A stretch of DNA of 64,000 bases, from the NCBI RefSeq assembly GCF_002760655.1, contig NZ_PDOC01000018.1, positions 22,096-86,095 on the forward strand, read 5' to 3'. Made by a program: the position numbers and the translations under genes. Of the stretch, positions 1-8,844 are shown in pieces. The notes beneath the pieces are model-generated. The model did not search any database. It had not been told where the DNA came from and saw only the letters and a list, made by a program, of their open reading frames with translations. The stretch comes from Massilia eurypsychrophila. Its GTDB lineage: Bacteria; Pseudomonadota; Gammaproteobacteria; Burkholderiales; Burkholderiaceae_D. How positions within the stretch are numbered: the first letter of the stretch is position 1; each line of letters opens with the position of its first letter.

Positions 1-74
1 AGGGCGGTTACGACGTCACCGACAAGGGGCGCGAATCGCTGGCCGATATCGAGGCCCAGGATAAACTGAAGTAA
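1..74 (+). CDS. 3' end of an unidentified gene (C-terminal 23 residues)
   Basis: An open frame enters from the left edge and ends at TAA 72-74. The visible tail is hydrophilic (it contains the stretch GYDVTDKGRESL and ends DKLK) and is too short to assign. The reading frame is supported by the intrinsic terminator only a few bases after the stop. The family is not recognised. Confidence 0.6.
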   Translation, partial: GGYDVTDKGRESLADIEAQDKLK

Positions 75-80
75 TGGACG

Positions 81-112
81 AAAAAAACCGGGCGATGCCC
101 GGTTTTTTGTTT
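81..112 (+). terminator. Rho-independent terminator of the left-edge gene
   Basis: A perfect CCGGGC-GAT-GCCCGG hairpin is preceded by an A-run and followed by TTTTTTGTTT, just after the stop at 74. The flanking A and T runs extend the stem. Confidence 0.9.
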
Positions 113-243
113 GGCGGTCGTGTCCCGAATCGACCATCATCCGCACCGCCGACGGTGTCGACGCCAGCGCCGCGGCGCGCCGTGTGGCGCCCGCGGAGTG
201 CGGGTAGGGGCGTCCCGGCCATGGTCGGCCGGGACGCCGGTGC

Positions 244-447
244 TTACGGGCGGCGGCGGTTCGGGTAGACCAGGGTGCGGATCGCCACTTCCGCCGGCAC
301 GTTCATCGCCGACAGGAATTCAGCGGCGCGCTGCAGGCCGACCGACGGAATGGATGCGATGGCCTGGTTGACGACATCGCGGGTCCGGAAATCGGTGCGC
401 GGATGCTTGATGTCGTGCCGGTTAAGTTGTGCGCGAGGATGGTTCAT
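244..447 (-). CDS. Conserved small hypothetical protein (67 aa)
   Basis: The frame begins MNHPRAQLNRHD and ends with an arginine-rich YPNRRRP tail. I chose the ATG at 447 because AGAGAAACT lies immediately upstream; a longer version from 501 has no clear ribosome site. No signal peptide or membrane segment is visible. The basic, hydrophilic composition and native codon use support a real gene, but I do not recognise a family and assign no function. Confidence 0.5.
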   Translation of the reverse strand: MNHPRAQLNRHDIKHPRTDFRTRDVVNQAIASIPSVGLQRAAEFLSAMNVPAEVAIRTLVYPNRRRP

Positions 448-592
448 AGTTTCTCTAGTTTTTCCATGGTGGACTGCGCTGGAATGTCTCTGACGGATCA
501 TTTTGCGTTATGCAAGGATGATAAACCAAAAACATCGAATGATGTCGATTTCACCATAAGAAAATTTGCTATTTGGACACACTTCAACAATT

Positions 593-604
593 GGGGTCAG
601 ACCC
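593..604. repeat. Single GGGGTCAGACCC repeat arm
   Basis: The 12-bp motif GGGGTCAGACCC occurs here without an inverted partner nearby; the next copy starts at 753. It belongs to the dispersed motif family also seen near 19.4, 21.2 and 52.3 kb. Confidence 0.7.
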
Positions 605-752
605 GTTTTTTCGCCGCCATTCGCCGGCTCCCACCGAACAATTACGCGCCGCGTGGATGCCCCGGCGCGGCACCCCAATCGAGCGGCGATAGTGCGACCT
701 TCATAGCGGGAGGAGAAGCTCTCAAGGCGCACATGTCGGCTGCACTAAAATT

Positions 753-818
753 GGGGTCAGACCCCGACTTTATAGACATTGTTTGCGATTTGGCCGAACA
801 ACAAACGGGTCTGACCCC
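753..818. repeat. 66-bp palindromic repeat with GGGTCAGACCCC arms
   Basis: GGGGTCAGACCCC (753-765) is matched by the inverted arm GGGTCTGACCCC (807-818), enclosing about 41 bp. The same arrangement and length (65 bp, right arm preceded by GAAC/AAAC) recurs at 52295-52359, so this is a repeat unit, not chance. REP/BIME or MITE-like elements mobilised by a REP-associated transposase would look like this; no such transposase is in the window. Confidence 0.8.
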
Positions 819-834
819 AATTGTTTAAGCGGGC

Positions 835-3813
835 TCAGGCGACGAGGATCTCGGGCGCCATCGCGTCGAGCAGCGGCAGGCGCCGTTGCTGGCGCACCAG
901 TTGCTCGAATTCTTCAGCGGGCAGCGGCCGGCTGAAGTAGTAGCCCTGCATCTCGTCGCAGCCGTGGCGGCGCAGGTAGTCGAGCTGCTCCTCGGTCTCG
1001 ACGCCTTCGGCAATGACCGCCAGCTTCAGGTTGTGCGCCAGCGCGATGATCGACGCCACGATGGCGGCGTCGTTCGAGTCGCGCGTGATCTCGGCAACAA
1101 ACGAGCGGTCGATCTTGAGCACGTCGATCGGGAAGCGCGACAGGTACGACAGGCTCGAGTAGCCCGTGCCGAAGTCGTCGATCGACAGGTTCACGCCAAG
1201 CGCCTTCATGCCGTGCAGCAGTTCGACCGCCAGAGTGACGTCGCTCATGAACAGGCTCTCGGTCAGCTCGATCTCGAGGCAGGCCGGCGCCAGTCCCGTC
1301 TCGGCCAGCACACGGCGAATGTCGGCGATCAGGTTGGCGGCGCCGAACTGGCGCGCCGACAGGTTGACGGCCACCCGCAGCTTGCCCAGTCCCTCGTCCT
1401 GCCAGGTCTGGTTCTGCTGGCACGCCGCGCGCATCACCCAGGCGCCGATCTGCACGATCAGGCCGGTTTCTTCGGCCACGCCGATGAAGCGGGAAGGCGC
1501 CACCATGCCCATCTCTGGATGCTGCCAGCGCAGCAGCGCTTCCATGCCGACAATTTCGCCCGTCGCCAGGTCCACCTGCGGCTGGTAGTGCAGCACGAAT
1601 TCGTCGCGCTCGAGCGCGTTGCGCAGCGCCCCTTCGATGCGCACCCGCTCCATCGCGTCCTCGTTCATCGACGGCGTGTAGAACTGGAAGTTGTTGCGCC
1701 CGAGCTTCTTGGCGCGGTACATCGCAATGTCGGCGTGCTCGATCAGGCTGTCGGCCGGGGCGCCGTCGGTCGGGTACACCGCCACGCCGATGCTGCAGGT
1801 GACGAAGAATTCTTTGCTGCCCAGCATGACCGGCTGCGCCACCGAATCCATCAGGCGCTGCACGATGTCGACCGACAGCCTCTGGTCGACGTGTTCGGAA
1901 AGGATGACGACGAATTCGTCGCCCGACAAGCGCGCCACCGTGTCGGTGTCGCGCAGCGCCCCCCGCAGCCGCGCCGCCACCGTCATCAACAGCACGTCGC
2001 CGGCCTTGTGGCCCATGCTGTCGTTGACGAACTTGAAGCGGTCCAGGTCGATCAGCATCACCCACACCGGGTGCAGCGAGCGCATCGAATAGGCGATCGC
2101 CTGGCCGAGGCGGTCCTGCAGCAGGCTGCGGTTGGGCAAGCCGGTCAGCACATCGTGCTGGGCGACGTGGTGGATGCGCTGCTCGGACAGCTTGCGCGCG
2201 GTGATGTCGGTGCCGGTGCCGCGGTAGCCGCGAAACACGCCGAGCTCGTCGAACACCGGCTCGCCGTTGACGCAGAACCAGCGCACGCCGCCCTGGTCGT
2301 CGACCATCGGGTACTCGAGGTCGGTGAAATTTTTGTGCGCGCGCAGCTGCGCAATGTGGGCCTGGCCCCACTCCGATTCTTCCATGCTGGGCACGCCGTC
2401 CCAGCGCGTCTTGCCCAGCAGCCGCTCGGCGGCGACGCCGGCCTTTTCGCCGAAGCCGCCGGTAATGGCCGTGTAGAGGAACTGCTCGTCCTGCTCCCAG
2501 TACCAGTCGGACGACATCGACACCAGCTGGCGGAAGCGCTGCTCGCTTTCCTGCAGCGCCTTTTCGGTGCGCCGGCGGTCGAGCACGTCGTGGATCAGGC
2601 GCTGGTTCGACAACTCGAGGTCGGCGGTGCGCTCCTGCACCAGCCGCTGCACCCGCCGCGAGCGCTGCACCATGCCCTGCACCAGCGCGCTCATCAGAAA
2701 CGTCATCAGCAGGCCGCCGACCAGTACCAGCAGCGAGCCGAAATGTTCGCCCAGGAACGGGCGCGGCTGCTCGCGCACGTCGATGCGCCACGGCTGGCCG
2801 GCGATGTCGAGGTTGCGCGCCAAGCTGGGGTGCTGATCGAGCGCCACCCAGCGCGCCATGCTGGCGAGCAACGAGTCGGCCGCCGGCGCCGCCACCAGCG
2901 TTGCTGGCGCCGCCGGCGAGCCGCCGCCGGCGCTGTCGAACACGGAAATGAGCGCGCCGCCGGGGCCGCCCGCATACGCGACCAGACGCAGCTTGTCGTC
3001 GTCGAGCAAGCCGTTGCTGATCAGGATGCTGTGCACCAGCTCTTCGGCGCGGATGATGACGGCGGTGTCGCCCACCAGCGCGGCGCGCCGTTCGGCCGCC
3101 GTCGCCGTCGGCCTTGCATGGCGATACACCGGCATGATCACCATGAAGCCGGCCTGCGGCTGCTTGTCGCGCAGCAGGCTGATCAGTCGCGTGGCGCCGG
3201 GGCGGCCGCTGTCGATGGCCCGCTCGAGCGTATCGACGATGGCGCGGCTGGCGGAGGCGTCCAGGCCAAAGGTGAATTCGTTGCCGGCCAGCGGCTCGAC
3301 GAACTCGACGGCGACGTGGCGCGCGCGGCGCGGCGCCGGCACCGGCTTGCCGTCGACGATGTCGACGATGCCGCTGCCCGGACGCACCGTCTGCAGGCTG
3401 GACTCGAAGCCGGCGCGCTCGGCGTCGCTGACGACGCGGTGGTAATTGAAGGCGCGGATGAACGGGTAGCGCTGCAGCAGCGGCGTGGTGTAGTCGTGGA
3501 ACTGGTGGCGCGTGACCGGTTCGACCGTGGCGAACAGCTGGTTGGTCACCTGCACCACTTCGACGGCAGCGTCGAGGCCGGCGCGAATGGCGCCGATGCG
3601 CACGTTGGCGCGCTGTTCGAACGCCAGGTTGATCTTGTCGTACTCGAGATGGCTGACGGCGATGAACAACGCGGCGGTCGCGGCCAGCCCGCCGCCCAGC
3701 GTGAGGGCAGTGGCGACAGCGAGCGAAAACTGCGGGCGGCGCGGCATTGTCCCGGGCATTCCTTTGGTGGCAAGAAGCCGGGTTGGCTTCTCATGGAGAC
3801 GGTAGTGTGTCAC
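835..3813 (-). CDS. CHASE-PAS-GGDEF-EAL membrane c-di-GMP turnover protein
   Basis: The 992-residue protein has membrane segments at about 30-55 and 358-380, enclosing a periplasmic CHASE-type sensor, then a PAS domain (about 420-540), GGDEF (550-715) and EAL (725-985). The cyclase signature is SGDEF at 630-634 with an inhibitory-site RDTD at 621-624. The phosphodiesterase half keeps EALLRW, DDFGTGYSSL, the DVLKIDRSF strand and AEGVET, so it looks catalytically complete. Net activity (synthesis or hydrolysis) cannot be read from sequence. The start is uncertain: 3813 is a GTG with AGGA very close, and an ATG about 18 codons further in is an alternative. It is transcribed alone, convergent with repeat-rich DNA. 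Confidence 0.93.
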   Translation of the reverse strand: MTHYRLHEKPTRLLATKGMPGTMPRRPQFSLAVATALTLGGGLAATAALFIAVSHLEYDKINLAFEQRANVRIGAIRAGLDAAVEVVQVTNQLFATVEPVTRHQFHDYTTPLLQRYPFIRAFNYHRVVSDAERAGFESSLQTVRPGSGIVDIVDGKPVPAPRRARHVAVEFVEPLAGNEFTFGLDASASRAIVDTLERAIDSGRPGATRLISLLRDKQPQAGFMVIMPVYRHARPTATAAERRAALVGDTAVIIRAEELVHSILISNGLLDDDKLRLVAYAGGPGGALISVFDSAGGGSPAAPATLVAAPAADSLLASMARWVALDQHPSLARNLDIAGQPWRIDVREQPRPFLGEHFGSLLVLVGGLLMTFLMSALVQGMVQRSRRVQRLVQERTADLELSNQRLIHDVLDRRRTEKALQESEQRFRQLVSMSSDWYWEQDEQFLYTAITGGFGEKAGVAAERLLGKTRWDGVPSMEESEWGQAHIAQLRAHKNFTDLEYPMVDDQGGVRWFCVNGEPVFDELGVFRGYRGTGTDITARKLSEQRIHHVAQHDVLTGLPNRSLLQDRLGQAIAYSMRSLHPVWVMLIDLDRFKFVNDSMGHKAGDVLLMTVAARLRGALRDTDTVARLSGDEFVVILSEHVDQRLSVDIVQRLMDSVAQPVMLGSKEFFVTCSIGVAVYPTDGAPADSLIEHADIAMYRAKKLGRNNFQFYTPSMNEDAMERVRIEGALRNALERDEFVLHYQPQVDLATGEIVGMEALLRWQHPEMGMVAPSRFIGVAEETGLIVQIGAWVMRAACQQNQTWQDEGLGKLRVAVNLSARQFGAANLIADIRRVLAETGLAPACLEIELTESLFMSDVTLAVELLHGMKALGVNLSIDDFGTGYSSLSYLSRFPIDVLKIDRSFVAEITRDSNDAAIVASIIALAHNLKLAVIAEGVETEEQLDYLRRHGCDEMQGYYFSRPLPAEEFEQLVRQQRRLPLLDAMAPEILVA

Positions 3814-3873
3814 ATCCTCGTTCTATTGCGCAAATAAATTGTTTGGTAGCAACAGATAGTGCGGAATACGTTG

Positions 3874-4698
3874 TCACTTTGAAACATTGTGCCGCAGCGA
3901 GAGGTAAGCGACCAGCGCGCGCACCAGTAGCCGGTTGAAGGCGCCGATGCCAGTGCCGTGGCGGCGGCCCGTCAGCCGGCGCAGCCGCAGCGCGCGCCGC
4001 GCCGCCGCCGTGTCCGCAGTGGCGCCGGCATCAAGGTCGAGCGGCGCCTTGACGGCAAACAGGATGCAGTTGTTGCCCGCTACCCGGTCGAGCCAGCACA
4101 CCTGGCCGCCGAACATCAGGCGCAGCCGCCCCAGCATTGCCTGGTACTGCGGATCGTAGCTGAAGATGTTCGCCACCAGCACGCCGCCGTGGCGCAGCGC
4201 GCGCCGGCAGTGGGCATAGAAGCGCGAGCTGCCCAGCGCCGGCGGCAGGCCCGCCTCGTCGAAGCCGTCGACCACCAGCACGTCGACGCTGCCGGCGCCG
4301 GCCTGCGCGATCCAGACGGCGGCGTCGGCATGCACCACCCGAAAGCGATCGTCGTCGGCCGGCACGCTGAACTGCGCTCGCAGCGCGATGACGTCGGCGC
4401 GCAGTTCGATGACGCTGATGCGCGCGCCTGGGAAGTGGCGGTAGCAGAACTTGGCCAGCGAGCCGCCGCCCAGGCCGACCAGCACGATGTGGCGCGGGCG
4501 CGGCACGAACAGCGCAAAGCACATCATCGCGCGCGAATAGGCCAGCATCAGCCGGCTGGGGCGCGACAGCCGCATCTCGCTTTGCACGTTGCCCGGCGTG
4601 AATTCGAGCGTGCGCACGTCGCCGTGCGTGCGCACCAGGGGCGGCGATGGCGGCGAGCAAAGCGACTGGGCGGATGACGGGGCAGGAATCGCGGGCAT
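3874..4698 (-). CDS. Spermidine synthase-like SAM-fold protein
   Basis: The protein carries the SAM/decarboxy-SAM nucleotide-binding motif LVGLGGGSLAKF followed by the acidic strand end SVIELRADV, and a second acidic strand VLVVDGFDEAGLP, as in polyamine aminopropyltransferase-like proteins. The family uses the spermidine-synthase fold, but many standalone bacterial members are not proven aminopropyltransferases, and the GGGDG signature of SpeE is altered here to GGGSL. I prefer the ATG at 4698 (274 aa): the 28 extra residues obtained from 4782 lie over the promoter and ribosome-site region of the divergent gene at 4792. Substrate is unknown. Confidence 0.8.
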   Translation of the reverse strand: MPAIPAPSSAQSLCSPPSPPLVRTHGDVRTLEFTPGNVQSEMRLSRPSRLMLAYSRAMMCFALFVPRPRHIVLVGLGGGSLAKFCYRHFPGARISVIELRADVIALRAQFSVPADDDRFRVVHADAAVWIAQAGAGSVDVLVVDGFDEAGLPPALGSSRFYAHCRRALRHGGVLVANIFSYDPQYQAMLGRLRLMFGGQVCWLDRVAGNNCILFAVKAPLDLDAGATADTAAARRALRLRRLTGRRHGTGIGAFNRLLVRALVAYLSLRHNVSK

Positions 4699-4791
4699 GG
4701 CGCCAGTATAGGCGAGCGTTGTCGCGCGGGCAGATACCTTGTTTCCCAGCACAGGTTTCTGATAAGCTGATCCATCGCTCACGGAGACCCC

Positions 4792-5067
4792 ATGTTTTTA
4801 GATCACCCCACCATTACCGCGACCAACAGCCTGACCGAACCGGACCGCCTCGACCGGCTCAGCCGCGTGTATGGGTACGTGATGGCGCTGGCTGACGGCG
4901 GCGCCTGCGAGCGCTTCGTCGAGAAGGTCTCCCAGATTCACGACCACAAGGGCACGCTGATCGTGTTCTGGAGCGACGCCCCGAGCGACGCCGAAAAGGG
5001 GTATTTCGTTCACGCCTGGGCCAGCAAGATCGGCGACGGCAGCAGCAACGTCGAACACGAAGTCTGA
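4792..5067 (+). CDS. Conserved hypothetical protein (91 aa)
   Basis: A clear ribosome site (CGGAG) precedes the ATG. The protein is acidic and soluble, with the stretch HDHKGTLIVFW and no signal peptide. It starts 14 bp before, and on the same strand as, the degenerate GGDEF gene, so the two are probably co-transcribed. I do not recognise a domain; function is not assigned. Confidence 0.75.
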   Translation: MFLDHPTITATNSLTEPDRLDRLSRVYGYVMALADGGACERFVEKVSQIHDHKGTLIVFWSDAPSDAEKGYFVHAWASKIGDGSSNVEHEV

Positions 5068-5080
5068 GGCGAGCGCCCGG

Positions 5081-6244
5081 ATGGATATCACTACCATGGT
5101 GTTTGCGCTGGCGCTGGGTAACCTGTCGCTGTGCGCCGCGCTGTTCTTCTTCGAGTACGAGCGCAAAAAATCGCTGACCTTGTCGACCTGGTCGGTCGCC
5201 AAGCAGTGCCAGGCAGCGGCCTGGCTGCTGCTGTACTTCCGCGGCAGCGGCGTGGTGCCCGACCCGATCTCGATCCCGCTCGGCTATTCGATCCTGTTCG
5301 TCGGCGTGGCGCTCGAAGCGGGCGCGATGTGGGAAGCGGCCGAGCGCACGCGCTGGCGCCGGCCCACCCTGTGGCTGCTGATTTTGGCCATCGGCGTGTT
5401 CATCGCCTGCTACATCATCGACGAGACGGGCCTGCGCACGGTGGCCAGTTCGCTGATCCTCGGCGCCTTCTACCTGTCCGGCGCCGCCGCGCTGGCGCTG
5501 GGCTGGCGCGACGCGACGATGCTGCGCCGTTTCGTCGCCATCGCCACCGCGCTGCTGGCGCTGCTGGTGGCCGCGCGCGGCGTGATGGTGCTGACCATGC
5601 CGGGCGGCTGGGGCTGGATCAGCAACACCATCTTGCAGCTGTGGTCCTCGGCCGCCTTCTACCTGCTGATGCTGGGGAACGGCTTCGGCTACCTGCTGCT
5701 CACGCGCGAGCAGGTGCAGTCCGAGATCGAGCGCCTGGCGGTGGTCGACGCGCTCACCGACTGCCCCAACCGGCGCGGCTTCTTCATCGCGCTGGCGCCC
5801 TGGCTGTCGCTGGCGCGCCGGCCCGGCCTGCCGACCGCGCTGGTGCTGTTCGAGCTCGACCAGTTCAAGCGCGTCAACGACAGCTATGGCCATCCGGCCG
5901 GCGACAACGTGCTGCGCGCCGTCGTCGAGGTATGCAAGCGCCACATGCGCGACAGCGACCAGCTCGGCCGCATGGTCGGCGTTGAGTTTGCCATCCTGCT
6001 GCCGCGCACCGCCTTGCCGGAAGCGGCGCTGGTGGCCGAGCGCATGCGCATCGCCATCGAGTCGAGCCCGGTCAAGGGCGAGCGCGCGATGATCGGCATG
6101 ACCGCCAGCTTCGGCGTGACCACCATCCGCGCCGACGACACCACCGTCAGCCTGTTCAAGCGCGCCGACGACGCTCTGCAGGCGGCCAAGGCGGGCGGGC
6201 GCAATCGCGTCGTCGAAGCGCACGCTGTCAGCGCGGCGCCTTAA
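5081..6244 (+). CDS. Membrane GGDEF protein with degenerate active site, probable c-di-GMP sensor
   Basis: About six membrane segments occupy residues 1-205 (MASE-like), followed by a GGDEF domain (215-380). The signature at 299-303 reads VGVEF instead of GG(D/E)EF, and the metal-binding strand reads FELDQFK (257-263), where the first aspartate is Glu. Both changes hit residues needed for GTP/metal chemistry, so cyclase activity is doubtful. The RxxD inhibitory site is intact (RDSD 290-293, correctly five residues before the signature), which suggests a c-di-GMP-binding receptor role. It starts 13 bp after the 91-aa gene. The end is followed by ppx. Confidence 0.88.
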   Translation: MDITTMVFALALGNLSLCAALFFFEYERKKSLTLSTWSVAKQCQAAAWLLLYFRGSGVVPDPISIPLGYSILFVGVALEAGAMWEAAERTRWRRPTLWLLILAIGVFIACYIIDETGLRTVASSLILGAFYLSGAAALALGWRDATMLRRFVAIATALLALLVAARGVMVLTMPGGWGWISNTILQLWSSAAFYLLMLGNGFGYLLLTREQVQSEIERLAVVDALTDCPNRRGFFIALAPWLSLARRPGLPTALVLFELDQFKRVNDSYGHPAGDNVLRAVVEVCKRHMRDSDQLGRMVGVEFAILLPRTALPEAALVAERMRIAIESSPVKGERAMIGMTASFGVTTIRADDTTVSLFKRADDALQAAKAGGRNRVVEAHAVSAAP

Positions 6245-6325
6245 CCTGGCGGCCACAGGGCGCATGTCATTCGCGTGTAATACCGCGGCGCTATTGTGGT
6301 ACGATTTTTTCGGCGCTGGAGCGAC

Positions 6326-7804
6326 ATGACAATCAACGAGAAAGAAGCTATGTATGCTGCGGTAGACCTGGGATCGAACAGCTTTCGCCTGCACGTGGGC
6401 AAACACGACGGCGAAGCGATCCGGGTCGTTAAAAGCATGCGCGAGCCGATCCGGCTCGCCGCCGGTCTCGACACCGCCGGCAACCTGACCGAGGCGGCGA
6501 TGCAGTCGGCGCTGGCCTGCCTGCGCAGCTTTCGCGCCGCGCTGGCGCTGTACCGGCTCGACGCGGTGCGCGTGGTCGCCACCTCGGCCATGCGGGTCGC
6601 CCGCAACGCCGACGCATTCCTTCCTGCTTGCGAGCAGGCGCTCGGCTACCCGATCGAGATCATCTCCGGCGAAGAAGAAGGCCGCCTGATCTACATGGGC
6701 GTGGCCAATGCGCTTGCCACCCCGGGCGAGCGGCGCCTGGTGCTCGACATCGGCGGCGGCTCGACCGAACTGATACTCGGGCGCGGCCTGGACATCGAGC
6801 GGGTCGAATCGTTCAGCGTCGGCACCGTCAAGCAAAGCCTGTCGTTCTTTGTCGGCGGGCGCATCGACGCCGGCTCGTTCGAAGCGGCCATTTTGTCGGC
6901 GCGCAGTCACTTCGAGGACGCCGCGCCGCCGTACCATCCGCAGCACTGGCGCACCGCCTACGGCTCGTCCGGCACGATCCGCGCGATCGGCGAAGTCGTC
7001 GAGCGCAACGGCTTTGGCGACGGCATCACGCCGGCCGCGCTCGACGCTGTCAAGCGCCGCTTCATTGAACTGGGCCACGTCAGCCGCATCGACATGCCGG
7101 GCCTGAAGGCCGACCGCGCCTCCACCGTCATCGGCGGCCTGGCGATCCTGATTGCGCTGCTGGCCGAACTGGGCATCGAGCGCCTGATGCCGGTCGAGGC
7201 GGGGCTGCGCATGGGCGTCATGTGGGACCTGTACGCGCGCTCGATGCAGCGCGACCGGCGCGAGGAATCGGTGCGCCTGCTGGGCGAGAAGTTCCACGTC
7301 GACCAGGCGCGCGCCAGCCGCGTCGCCAACGAATCGGCGGCGCTGTACGCCATGCTCAAGCCGGCCGGCGACGCCTACGCCAAGCTGCTGTACTGGAGCG
7401 CCCAGCTGCACGAGATAGGGATGGTGGTGTCGCACACCGGCTACCACAAGCATGCCGCCTACATGATCGAAAACGCCGACCTGCCCGGGTTTACGGCGCG
7501 CGAGCAGAAGGCGATGGCCAGGCTGATCCTCGGCCAGAAGGGCAACCTGCGCAAGATCGCCGATTCGCTGCCGGACGCCGACTTCGCCAAGGCGGTGCTG
7601 GCGCTGCGGCTGGCAATCCTGCTGATGCATGCCCGCATCGAGGCCGATTTCGGCGAACTCAAACTGCGCATGAAGAACCGCATCGAACTCGATATCAAGC
7701 GCGAGTGGGTAGCGCACCATCCGACCGTCTCCTACTGGATCGAAAAGGAGCAGGAGTGGTGGGACGAGGTGGGCGTCGACTTCAGCGTCAAAACGAGCGC
7801 CTGA
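6326..7804 (+). CDS. ppx: Exopolyphosphatase / Ppx-GppA phosphatase
   Basis: This 492-residue protein hydrolyses polyphosphate (or pppGpp) and has the actin-like ATPase fold. Visible signatures are AAVDLGSNSFRL near the N-terminus, the ISGEEEGRLIY motif and the phosphate loop VLDIGGGSTEL; the C-terminal half has the HD-like region with LHEIGMVVSH. The ATG at 6326 is preceded by GGAGCGAC; an internal ATG at 6350 is possible. Together with ppk1 at 61-63 kb it closes a polyphosphate synthesis and degradation pair, although the two lie 54 kb apart rather than side by side. No Pho box was seen in front. Confidence 0.92.
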   Translation: MTINEKEAMYAAVDLGSNSFRLHVGKHDGEAIRVVKSMREPIRLAAGLDTAGNLTEAAMQSALACLRSFRAALALYRLDAVRVVATSAMRVARNADAFLPACEQALGYPIEIISGEEEGRLIYMGVANALATPGERRLVLDIGGGSTELILGRGLDIERVESFSVGTVKQSLSFFVGGRIDAGSFEAAILSARSHFEDAAPPYHPQHWRTAYGSSGTIRAIGEVVERNGFGDGITPAALDAVKRRFIELGHVSRIDMPGLKADRASTVIGGLAILIALLAELGIERLMPVEAGLRMGVMWDLYARSMQRDRREESVRLLGEKFHVDQARASRVANESAALYAMLKPAGDAYAKLLYWSAQLHEIGMVVSHTGYHKHAAYMIENADLPGFTAREQKAMARLILGQKGNLRKIADSLPDADFAKAVLALRLAILLMHARIEADFGELKLRMKNRIELDIKREWVAHHPTVSYWIEKEQEWWDEVGVDFSVKTSA

Positions 7805-7863
7805 ACCGCACGGATGGTTTTAATGGTATATATTGTTTAACCTGTTAATTTTTGGAGTAATCG

Positions 7864-8430
7864 ATGCGCAAACCCGCAGCCGTGAAAACAACAAGCACAA
7901 GCAAGGCCGCACCGGCCAAACGGGCCGCGCCAGCGGCTGCGAAACCAGCAGTGAAGCCGGCCGCCAAGGCCGCTGTCAAGAAGCCGGACGTGAAGCCGGA
8001 CGTGAAGCCGGCCGCCAAGCCCGCGGTCGAGGCGGCGGCGACGCCAGTGGCGAAAGCGGCGCCCAAACCGGCAGTCAAACCGGCGCTGAAGAAAGCTGCC
8101 GCGCCGGTTGCGGCGCGCAGCGCGCCGGCCAGCGCCGTCAAGCCGAAAGCGCCGCGCAAGGCGGCCGCCAAGGCGGCGGTGCCGGAAGAGCAGGTCAGGG
8201 AGAAAGCGCGCAAGTCACGCCTGGTGCGCGACAGCTTCACCATGCCGGAACACGAATACGAGGTGCTGGGCCAGGTGAAGAAGTCGTGCCTGAAGGCCGG
8301 TTTCGATATCAAGAAGAGCGAGTTGCTGCGGATCGGCGTCGCGCTGATCAGCCAGCTCGACCTGGCGACGCTGCAGAACGTGCTGGCCAGCCTGCCGCAA
8401 CTGAAAACCGGCCGCCCGCGCAAGACCTGA
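7864..8430 (+). CDS. Protein with Lys/Ala/Pro-rich histone-H1-like tail and short C-terminal domain
   Basis: The 188-aa protein starts with about 115 residues of low-complexity K/A/P sequence (repeats such as KPDVKPDVKPAAKPA), like AlgP- or histone-H1-type bacterial tails that bind DNA or RNA without sequence specificity. The C-terminal 70 residues are ordered-looking (RDSFTMPEHEYEVLGQ, then KKSELLRIGVALISQL) and could be a small helical DNA-binding or dimerisation module of ribbon-helix-helix type; that part is inference. A good ribosome site (TTGGAGTAATCG) precedes the ATG. The upstream stretch TATATATTG at about 7827 is AT-rich and may be the promoter. Confidence 0.75.
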   Translation: MRKPAAVKTTSTSKAAPAKRAAPAAAKPAVKPAAKAAVKKPDVKPDVKPAAKPAVEAAATPVAKAAPKPAVKPALKKAAAPVAARSAPASAVKPKAPRKAAAKAAVPEEQVREKARKSRLVRDSFTMPEHEYEVLGQVKKSCLKAGFDIKKSELLRIGVALISQLDLATLQNVLASLPQLKTGRPRKT

Positions 8431-8556
8431 GCGAGCCCGCCAGCAATCTCTAAAGCTTATGCGTGAGCTTGTGTGAGAATGTTGCAATAGTGCGTAGCGC
8501 AAATGACAACGCCGCGCGGCTCTCGCCGGCGGCGCCAACAATTCAGCCAGCCACCA

Positions 8557-8844
8557 TCAATGCATGGATGCGCTTGCCAGTTCCTTCAGATCGCGGATGC
8601 TGAGCTCTGATTTTTCATGCATGCGCAGCAAGATTGTGGCGCCGACGGCCAGCTTGCGGTGTCGGATCTTGCTAACGATGGGTGGCTGCACTTCCAGCAC
8701 CCGGCATAGCTCCGCGTCATTCTTGAGGTTCATCTTCTCGATGAGCGTGTCGAGCAGCTTGTTCGGAACGAAGCTCGAGGGTTCGAGCGCCCGCGCGCGA
8801 TTCATGGCCTCGATCATCTCGAGTTTCTTTAGCCGTACGTTCAT
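8557..8844 (-). CDS. Small helix-turn-helix regulator-like protein (95 aa)
   Basis: The segment NDAELCRVLEVQPPIVSKIR followed by HRKLAVGATILLRMHE matches the layout of a Cro/CI-type helix-turn-helix (a repressor-like fold in which helix 3 contacts DNA). The start at 8844 is chosen because GGAGGACCAG sits directly upstream; a longer frame from 8898 would run over that site. An imperfect dyad TGTTAC-N5-GTGACA at 8900-8916 could be an operator. It lies downstream of, and on the same strand as, the ABC operon ending at 9005, separated by 160 bp, so it may be independently expressed. Confidence 0.65.
   Translation of the reverse strand: MNVRLKKLEMIEAMNRARALEPSSFVPNKLLDTLIEKMNLKNDAELCRVLEVQPPIVSKIRHRKLAVGATILLRMHEKSELSIRDLKELASASMH

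Larger units (their letters stand above)
448..834. other. Gene-free stretch carrying palindromic repeats
   Basis: Between the 67-aa gene and the CHASE-GGDEF-EAL gene I find no convincing coding sequence. Frames spanning it have no ribosome site and run across the repeats. The left part (about 490-600) is relatively AT-rich. The right part carries GGGGTCAGACCC-type repeats (separate entries). Confidence 0.6.

Noticed and set aside
403..828. 141-codon + frame upstream of the CHASE gene
   Set aside because: No ribosome site, runs through three palindromic repeat arms; probably non-coding.
886..3837. Long + strand open frame of 983 codons
   Set aside because: It is the antisense of the CHASE-GGDEF-EAL gene; its His/Arg/Val/Gln-rich text is a high-GC mirror artefact.
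4859..7720. 953-codon minus-strand frame over the GGDEF and ppx genes
   Set aside because: Antisense of two genes with clear motifs; no domains in itself.
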